Shown: positions 57,103-64,000 of the stretch, one piece after another
How the letters are laid out: each line of letters opens with the position of its first letter
Position numbering within the stretch: position 1 is the first letter of the stretch
Assembly (NCBI GenBank): GCA_029204225.1
Contig: CM055103.1
Coordinates: 41,747,368 to 41,811,367, forward strand
Source of the DNA: Diphasiastrum complanatum
Lineage: Eukaryota; Streptophyta; Lycopodiopsida; Lycopodiales; Lycopodiaceae
Direction of reading: 5' to 3'
DNA: 64,000 nucleotides
Position numbers and translations under genes: made by a program
The notes under the pieces: generated by a model
Seen by the model: the letters and a program-made list of their open reading frames with translations, nothing else
Told to the model about the DNA's origin: nothing
Database searches by the model: none

Positions 57103-58450
57103 CCGCACTCACTAGAAATACTTCCAACAGAGTGAGTAAACAAACACGATCAAACAGCGATGAAAGTGCATTTAATCACAACAAGCATTCATCTACGTTG
57201 TACACAAATAAAAACGTGCTGCTACTATATTACACTGAAGCACAATACAAATAGCAATTACAACAAAAAATTAGGAAAGCCATTGTACTTGAAAGTATAT
57301 GGCTTTTGTGACAGCTGTACATAGTATATACTGTCAATAAATTTGACGCAGACGAGGACGTCGCCAGAACGTTCCTCGTTTATTTTAGACAACCTTCGAG
57401 ATTTTTCTCTCTCTTCGTATTTTTTGCAAAAAGCCAAAGGTGCCCTTAAAAAGGTGAAGATGTCGTGAAAACAGTTTAACTCGTGAAAGTAGATGATCAT
57501 TGGGAATTTTTTCTCTCTTCACATTTTCGCAAAAATGTGAAAAAGACGAAGGTGTAGAAAACAATTAAACTTTTGAATTCCACAAGTTAAACTTTTGAAC
57601 TATGCAAGTGTCGCATTTCGGAAAAATGCGAAAGAGCCAAAGCTGTCGAAAAAGTAATGTATTTCTACAGGCTTGTTCTAATGTTAATTTCGTGGAAGTT
57701 GTAGAAGATGGCCAAGTCTTTAATGACTTCAAGTTATAGAGCTTAATATCTAAACTTGAAATTATTATAGGATTGGTTACCCTTTGTTGGAGATCAGCCG
57801 GAAGCCCATTGTAGACGTTCTTCAAATCAATTGGTTGTCTAAGTTTGTGATTCCTACCGGTATCAGATGAGCAGACCAAAGTTGGTTTCACCTGACCCTA
57901 GTTCAATGATCAAAAACATGCAGGAAGAATCATGAAATAGAAATTAGTCACCAAGGAGACAATTGTGGGCTTAATTTCCAACGGTCCCCCTTAAGGTCAC
58001 GGTTGGTGCCTTGGTATCTTCGTCAGGTTCAGCATGTTGAAGAACTTCTGATGCTTGATCCTAGGAAGCACTTTGGTGAAGATGTTTGCAACCATTTCTA
58101 TTGTGGAACAGTATCATAGGACTTTGGAAGAGAAGAAAGCAAGGTCATGACGACATCATCATCTGGAATAGAACATCCTACAGCTGATAATTGATCTAAC
58201 GTGGACTTGAAGCTGTTGATGTGAGAAGTGATGGTAGTAGAATCAGACATGCTAAGAGTAAAGAACTTCCTTCGAAGATGTAATCTTGTAGTTACATCGT
58301 GAGTCTCATAGAGACTTGATAGCAAGTCCAGTGCTTCCTTAGAGGTTTTGCACGTGGTAACATGAGATATTTGGGAGTCATCCAGATTGAGTGTGACACA
58401 TGCTAAGGCCTTTTCATCTTTAATCCTCTAGGCCTTTGCTTGATCACCAT
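57103..58450 (-). mobile_element. Copia-C: LTR, RNase H end and Gag fragment
   Basis: Read right to left: a Gag piece (58450-58109) nearly the same as Copia-B Gag (50640-50340), a jump to the last residues of copia RNase H (ANIFTKVLPRIKHQKFF, near 58100-58010), a purine tract ccttaaggggga, and an LTR starting ttggaaatta near 57979 and running to TAT-2. All of protease, integrase and RT are deleted. The LTR may be shared with Copia-B as a two-element tandem later split by TAT-2. Confidence 0.72.
58098..58450 (-). pseudogene. Copia-C Gag fragment
   Basis: SLYETHDVTTRLHLRRKFF and CSIPDDDVVMTLLSSLPKS match the first Gag module of Copia-B. The frame ends by fusion to the RNase H remnant at about 58108. 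At the other end it is interrupted after gatcaccat by the TAT-3 LTR; in Copia-B the same text continues uninterrupted. Confidence 0.85.
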
Positions 58451-59605
58451 TGTTGGCTGATTCTGACGAATCCCCAAGATACTCGGACAGAGCAACTCAA
58501 GAGCACCTCTCACCTTAGACCGAGGAGATCTCTGAGAAGATGAGACTAATGAAGACTGAGAGCCGAGAAATACTAGCTAGGAGAAACAAGTAAGAACTGT
58601 GTAAGCCTCATGGTGAATCCCGGAAGATGGAATGACCATGTAGGAACTAGTATTTCTAAGCAGATGCAGTAAATGCAAGTAGACCCCTCTTAAAGAAAGG
58701 AGAGTGAGTCACCTTTTGATGGTGACCTCTAGTGGAGAGCAATATTCCACTTGTAATTTGTGAAATGTGAAAATTTCACTAGGATGCCACCTAAGGAGCT
58801 CTCTTGCTTATTTAAGAGACTCCCTCTTTGTGAAGAGAAGCTTTTGCATTGTATCTACTCCATGCTTAATAAGAAGATTTTCCATGAGTTTGATGCTACA
58901 CTAAGCTCCTTGATCATGATGGTTTTCTTGAGTGATGCCCCTATGATCATGCCCTTACATTCATATTGTGTGTGGTTGTGGATTTAGAGTGGATTAGTTT
59001 TCTTGCTTTCCTAGTTGTGGATTAGATTTCTTGTTTTCTTGTGGATTAATGTAGGAGCCAACATTCAAGTAAACTAAATAGGCTGGATCTGTGGTGTGAT
59101 TCTTGCATATCTCTGTACAATCCAGTTCTTGATGTTCTTGGGATGTCCAAGAATCAAAGGGCTGGTTGGTTTCTTGATTCTTGGAATTTTGACATGTTGT
59201 AGATTAGTTTCTTGTTTATTGTTTTGTCAATTTATGCAAGGTAGTTCAGTGTTAATGTAGTGTAGGCTTTGATTTCAGTCCGTCTTAAGTGTAGGTAGCT
59301 GTAGAATCTGTAGAATGTTCATTGGTTTGCATGTTGATCTGTGAATGAGTGTTCTTGGCTTGCATCCATGTAGAATGTAAGTGCATTCAAGAGCGACATC
59401 CCTGAGTTGTCCTCTGACAGACAGGACACAAAAAAAATACTAAATGACACTCTGTCCCTTCTGCCTAGGTTGGCATTGTTAAATCAAGAAGACATCTAAC
59501 GACTTCCATGAAGCTTGGTAACAGGCAGAAACGGTTCTAAAGTAGTAGAAAGAATCAAAGAAACGAGTAAACAACAGGTCCTCTGGAGCAGGGGATCTGT
59601 CAACA
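58451..59605 (+). repeat. TAT-3 5' LTR (right end inferred)
   Basis: About 1155 bp, tgttggctga to atctgtcaaca. The start is fixed by the interrupted copia gag; the end rests on the CA and the PBS-like site that follows. The partner LTR lies beyond the window. Confidence 0.6.
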
Positions 59606-59621
59606 TTTGACATCGTTGCCC
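59606..59621 (+). other. TAT-3 primer-binding-site-like sequence
   Basis: tttgacatcgttgccc resembles the tRNA-Asp-type site TGGCGCCGTTGCC used by many TAT elements, with about three mismatches. Weak evidence. Confidence 0.4.
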
Positions 59622-59859
59622 ATTGAACTCCAACACCTTCTACATCAGAATCCCGCAACCTTGTCCACGCTCAGATTCCTGCAATGACATTCCAATTCTT
59701 TAAGCAAATCTGAGTTTCTACACGCTGACCAGAGCCACATCGTTGGCTCCATATTTTCAAATTCACGAGCTATTAGCCTCGCCAATCACTTGTCAACAAA
59801 CACACTCACAGACTTGGGAGTCGATTCTATTCAAGCTCACGCTCCTCCCGTTCCGCATG

Positions 59860-60540
59860 CTAAAATCTCAACCGGAGCCCAAGCTTCGACTGTCAACCGG
59901 AGCTCCAGCTCACAGCTCCACCAGAGCTCACACTTCAAATCTCAACCAGAGCTCTCTGTAAAATCTCAACAGGAGGCCTTTGTCAATTCTCAACCGGAGC
60001 TCTCTGTGAAACCTCAACTGAAGCACCAGTTTCAGATCTCAAACGGAGACCTCAATAAACTCTCAACCGGAGGCCCATCTTAAATCTCAACCAAAGTGCT
60101 CGTTGAAATCTCGACCGAAGCGCTCACTGAAATATCGACCGAAGTGGCCGCTCAGATCTCAATCGAAGCCGAAGTGATCTTGACCAGAGCAATCTCGACC
60201 GAAGTGCTCCCTGAGATCTCGACCGAAGTATCGCTAGAGTCTCGACCGAAGTGCTCTCTGAGGTCTCGATCGAAGTGCTCCTTGAGATCTCGACCGAAGT
60301 ATCGCTGGAGTCTCGACCGAAGTGCTCCCTGAGGTCTCGACCGAAGTACCACTAAAGTCTCGACCGAAGTGTTCGATCAGATCTCAACCGAACCAAGCAG
60401 ATCAAATCTCGACCGAAGTGCTCCATGAGGTCTCGACCGAAGTACCGCTGGAGTCTCGACCGAAGTGTTTGATCAGATTCCAACCGAACCAAGCAGATCA
60501 AATCTCAACCGGAGCAATTAACATCCAGTCTCGATCGGAC
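59860..60540. repeat. 24 bp minisatellite in TAT-3 leader
   Basis: More than 25 units of 23-26 bp. A conserved 12 bp core, TCTCGACCGAAG (diverging to tctcaaccggag on the left), alternates with variable 11-13 bp spacers such as tgctccctgaga and tatcgctagag. The densest part is 60105-60495. Short frames through it give 8-residue peptide repeats on both strands; I regard these as by-products. Confidence 0.92.
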
Positions 60541-60606
60541 CATAAATTTTGATCAACACCTCTGATTGCCATTTCGACCGAACCACCATCTTCCCAACAC
60601 CTTCGA

Positions 60607-60895
60607 GACTGAAAAAAAAAAATATGAATACCAATTTTTTTTCAAAAAACAAGACACATACCAATAGAAAGCCCTTTTAATACCGAGTCTCCACCTTCAC
60701 TTCCTTCAACACCCTAAAAAATCCAAACACCACCAAAAAAACTAAAAAATCCAAAAAACACCAAAAAACACCAAAAAACCTAAAAAAATCGAAAACACCA
60801 AAAACCCTATAAAATCCAAAATACACCAAAAAACCTAAAAAATCAAAAACACCAAAAACCCTAAAAAATCCAAAAACACCAGCAACTCATACCCC
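60607..60895. repeat. A-rich short-period repeat
   Basis: Repeated aaaaaccctaaaaaatcc / aaaacacc words with a period near 27-28 bp, just before the Gag start. The aaaccctaaa words resemble plant telomere repeats by chance only. Confidence 0.75.
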
Positions 60896-60903
60896 AGTAC
60901 CCA

Positions 60904-62254
60904 ATGGACCAACAAAACGATTCTCATGTCCCAGACGATTATCCATATGAGATCAGGTCCCCTGAAACTGAACAAATCAGACGTCATAGGTTCTACCGAA
61001 TGAGAGCCGAACTCCAAGAGCCATCCACAAACTCATTCAATGGACAAGAACCTAATAGAGTCGAGTCTTCACGCGCACGACCCTATTTTTATGGTGCTAA
61101 CCCCTCACAGGCCAGAGCCAACCTTAATGGAGTCCCTGCTACCCACGGAGCTCAGCTTGAGAGATGTACACCCAAGGTAGATCTACCAAAGTTTGACGAT
61201 AATTCGGACCCTCAAATATTTTTGCAAATCTTTGAGAATGCATGTGATGTATATGGCGAGACATCACCAGACGCCATGATTCAACTCTTCTCGATGACCA
61301 TGATAGATTGAGCATGAGAATGGTTTTTTAACCTTGATCGTGAAGATAAACGTGACTGGTCACTCTTGAAGGAGGCCTTTATCAAACGCTTCAAGCCTTT
61401 TCGCTTGATAGAAAGCCCTTTTGTCAAGCTAAGTAATATAAAAATGACAAAAGACGAACGAGTACGAGACTATATTGAGCGTTTCAAACGTCTCAAAAGT
61501 CAAGTACAAGAATAGCCCTCTGAACAGATGCTCATCATCTGGTTCTTAGTCGGTCTTCCAAGATGGATTAGACGCGAGCTTAAATCCAATGATGAATATA
61601 CGAGCCTAAAGTTAGCTATGTCTGATGCCATCAAGGAAGAAGACGAAGGATCAGATATTGACGAATATAGGGAAATGCAAGCACCACGTGCTCCTGTCCA
61701 TGTCGAAGCCGATCGAGGACACCCGAGATCAGCTTTGGAAATCACAGCTGGCGTTGCTTAATAAGCAACACCAACTTCAAATGGAAAAACTCACCAATGA
61801 GTTTCAAGCTACCCTGAAGTCTATCCAAAGCAGTATGCCTGGTCAGTCAAACCCTGCACATGTACCTTATAGACGAAAAATAATATGGTGCCCACACTGC
61901 CGCGCTACGCATCATGTTGATGCTTGTCCTTCATATCGACCTATTCAAGCACATACAGTTCAACAATATGAAGAACACCCATTCCAATCTAGAAATGCCT
62001 TGTCTTATCCTGACTATCCATCAGAAAGTCCAGACCCACTAGCCATACAAGATGGCTATGCAGTTATACAAGGGCCACTGCACACCAGATGCTTCATCTG
62101 TGGTGAAACTGGCCACTTCATGGTTGCTTGTCCAGTCAAGACCAAGTACCATCCTGAGTGTCCCGACTATATAAGAAAACACAGTTTCAAAGACTATCCA
62201 AAGCAACACGCTAAGATCCTACCTGCCCATCACATCAGTTATGAATCACAATAG
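60904..62254 (+). pseudogene. TAT-3 Gag (broken)
   Basis: Starts MDQQNDSHVPDDYP. The capsid domain reads PKVDLPKFDDNSDPQIFLQ, then WSLLKEAFIKRFKPF and DERVRDYIERFKRLKSQV. Stops occur at 61309, about 61315 and 61513, and a frameshift lies near 61740. In the new frame two zinc knuckles follow: CPHCRATHHVDAC (CX2CX3HX4C) and CFICGETGHFMVAC (CX2CX4HX4C), as in the other TAT-like copies here. Confidence 0.82.
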
Positions 62255-63190
62255 GATCTTCACGACAACAACATGAGCACCAGAGCAACCAACAGTTAAA
62301 CTTGCTACTTGATCGAGAAGTTTCTTGTAAACTTCTACATCACCGGCCAATTTGCCAGTACCATAATGCAAACAGACAATTTGAAATGAGTCCTTGTCGA
62401 AAGAAAGTAAAACCGATATTCTGTCATCTACTACAATGTCCAACCAAGAGCAACCTCCACAGAGAATTGACAGTTTTTTGGCCCTTCTACAAACTCAAAT
62501 CTATTTGTCTTTCCACATGCAGATAAGATTTCCAATGTGCCAATACACAACAAATCTAGGATTCAGAAATCCACTTAGAGATTCGGTTCTAAATCTCTTG
62601 TTTGACGAGGTCCTCAGGACATAGTACCTCACCCATACCTGCATCTCACGCTATATCTTACAACATATGTTATCCATGATGATAGATTTTAGTGTCACCA
62701 ACCCTGTCTTGTTTTGACAAGGGCATGTCAGAGTAAGTCACATTACTTCTACAAAATAACTGAAATATTGCAACTATCAAGGTACATTATCAATCTTGAT
62801 GAATGCAAGTTTTGTTCGACAGGTGCTATACAGTTCTCACTATTTGTAACGTTTGTTTATTTCGTTGTTTCTCTTCACCTATTTTGTGTGACTGATTTTT
62901 GCATGAGAAATAGCTACTGCACGAGAAGTCTTCTGTAGAGCATCTCCAGAACACATTTTCATTCATCTATCCATCTTCAGATTATCTTGTACAGTAGTTT
63001 CAAATTTTTTAAAACTATTAGAAATCCATGACAAGTTAGAGTTGATTCCTGCACCTCATTGTCATATTATTCTTTGAGTCAACTACAGCAAGATCGAAAC
63101 AAATTTAGTTAAAATTTGTTCAATATTTAATCCAGTCACATGTTCAACAAGTTTTAACTACGTGTTCCACACGCGGATCCAATCCTGAGC
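62255..63190. other. TAT-3 interior, nothing recognised
   Basis: Protease should follow Gag, but no DSG/DTG/DGG motif in a useful frame was found. AT-rich near 62800-63150. Confidence 0.4.
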
Positions 63191-63688
63191 ATGAACAGTC
63201 ACCAGCAACAACATCCCCACCAACAGATTTTGGAGGGGGGGGAGAGAGTGGATTTGCTTGGATCCACTGGAGCAATTATGCTGTCAGCAACAACACCAGC
63301 AAGGTCAACAGCCAAGGTCACAAACCCAAAGTCGACAATGACAAGGCTAAGAAGACAGATGGGAAATCCAAAGCGACTCGATCAGAAGAAGTACACCCGT
63401 CACGACGAAGATCCTTCAGAAAGAGAAACACAAGCATTGGAAAATCAGTCTCCTTCTTCAACCAACCTCTTGCCATACTTCTGCGCCCATTATCATGTCT
63501 ATCGTCCACACCATCTACTGTTGTCACCACCACCCTCCATTCCATCTGTTTGTTTATCATCAGTTTACTGTTCTTCTGAGAAATTCCCAGTTTTTGATAG
63601 TCTTACCGAAGCAGTTGATAGATCATTGCAGGTGTCTTGTGGAGACCAACTACCACCTATATTGGATGAAGTCAAAAAGAAGATCTAA
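63191..63688 (+). CDS. Hypothetical ORF of unknown function
   Basis: 165 codons from ATG. N-terminus is rich in Gln and His (NSHQQQHPHQQ), followed by a basic stretch (TMTRLRRQMGNPKRLDQKK) and a C-terminus with CGDQLPPILDEVKKKI. Beyond the stop the sequence keeps a Lys/Glu-rich, coiled-coil-like character with further stops (to about 63930), suggesting decay. Could be an extra ORF of TAT-3 or chance. No family recognised. Confidence 0.3.
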   Translation: MNSHQQQHPHQQILEGGERVDLLGSTGAIMLSATTPARSTAKVTNPKSTMTRLRRQMGNPKRLDQKKYTRHDEDPSERETQALENQSPSSTNLLPYFCAHYHVYRPHHLLLSPPPSIPSVCLSSVYCSSEKFPVFDSLTEAVDRSLQVSCGDQLPPILDEVKKKI

Positions 63689-63953
63689 GAAGCAGGCGAA
63701 GCAGCTAGAAGAAATAAAAAAAAAAATCTAGGAAGCTGAGGAGGAAAGGACAAAACTTAAACAACATATGAGTCAGATTGATCTTGATAAAAAAAAAAAC
63801 TCTATGGAGTAATGATAGTTGAATCCCCTCTTATGAAGCCCAAAGAGATCCAAAAGTAACGGATCAAAAGAAAGAGCTGCAGAAAATGAAAGATGAAGAC
63901 ATCCGTGAACTTACAAATAAAGCAAGCTCCTCACCCAGCAAGTGGTGTTCAAA

Positions 63954-63977
63954 GCATGGTATCAGATCCTACCTAAG
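63954..63977 (+). other. PBS-like sequence at window end
   Basis: aagcatggtatcagatcc contains the same TGGTATCAGATCC as the Gypsy-2 and Copia-A primer sites, preceded by CA. It may mark the end of another LTR, but no LTR could be paired within the window. Confidence 0.35.
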
Positions 63978-64000
63978 GTTACCATGCATTTTGATCCATT

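Larger units (their letters stand above)
58451..64000 (+). mobile_element. TAT-3: Ty3 element inserted in Copia-C gag (right end outside window)
   Basis: The left border is exact: Copia-C gag runs to gatcaccat, then tgttggctga begins. LTR 58451-59605, a PBS-like site, a long leader with a 24 bp minisatellite and an A-rich block, then Gag (60904-62254) with two zinc knuckles. Protease, RT and integrase have not appeared by the window end, so either a long non-coding stretch or other insertions lie between. Confidence 0.7.

Noticed and set aside
60096-60352. Repeat-peptide ORFs with 8-residue period on both strands
   Set aside because: A 24 bp repeat without stops is open in several frames; there is no supporting start context and units vary as DNA, not as protein.
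60720-60890. Telomere-like aaaccctaaa words
   Set aside because: They are spaced irregularly within an A-rich leader repeat and are not a TTTAGGG array.
63191-63688. ORF considered as a host gene
   Set aside because: No recognisable domain, decayed continuation, and location inside TAT-3; kept only as a low-confidence hypothetical ORF.

Overview
The window is nuclear DNA of a land plant: GT-AG introns, Ty3/gypsy chromoviruses, TAT-like Ty3 elements, Ty1/copia elements and LINEs, initiator-Met-type primer binding sites, and long AT-rich introns full of retroelements. The 22.6 kb first intron of a conserved gene points to a plant with a large, repeat-rich genome (gymnosperm, fern, lycophyte or large-genome angiosperm); the species cannot be fixed from the sequence alone. 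The only convincing host gene lies on the minus strand, starts at 40768 and runs leftwards out of the window. I assembled nine exons (40355-40768, 17443-17730, 14190-14273, 12882-13149, 11659-11924, 11090-11264, 10847-11038, 9805-10001, 6717-6817). All junctions are GT-AG and all codon phases agree, giving about 661 N-terminal residues of an ARM/HEAT-type protein that I recognise as RST1, the plant focadhesin homologue linked to the cytosolic RNA exosome and Ski complex. 

Layout. 1-5930: Gypsy-1, a decayed chromovirus in intron 9. 6955-9269: two head-to-tail 5'-truncated LINEs in intron 8. 10-17 kb: exons and introns with copies of an unrecognised GTTCC/GGAAC palindromic repeat and a very GC-rich palindromic patch. 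17.7-40.4 kb: intron 1, holding a copia remnant, Gypsy-2 (23605-29341, both ORFs intact), Gypsy-3 (31394-34896, a deletion derivative related to Gypsy-1, with a 5 bp target duplication), Gypsy-4 (35270-about 37252, a second deletion derivative) and an LTR-like block at 39 kb. 40.8-47.5 kb: intergenic, with CT microsatellites and a dead TAT-like gag-protease stretch. 48.2-58.4 kb: copia deletion derivatives on the minus strand, with a TAT-like element (51272-57102) that lacks reverse transcriptase but carries an unrecognised 3' ORF region. 58451-64000: a further Ty3 element inserted in a copia gag, with a 24 bp minisatellite in its leader. 

Nearly all transposable elements inside RST1 lie antisense to the gene, as expected if sense insertions with usable poly(A) signals are removed by selection. 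The items I find least explained are the GTTCC/GGAAC repeat family, PCNA-box-like motifs and a 3' stem-loop shared by the two LINEs, the 3' ORF of the TAT-like element, the tandem Gag in one copia, the leader minisatellite, and CATGCA-rich clusters.
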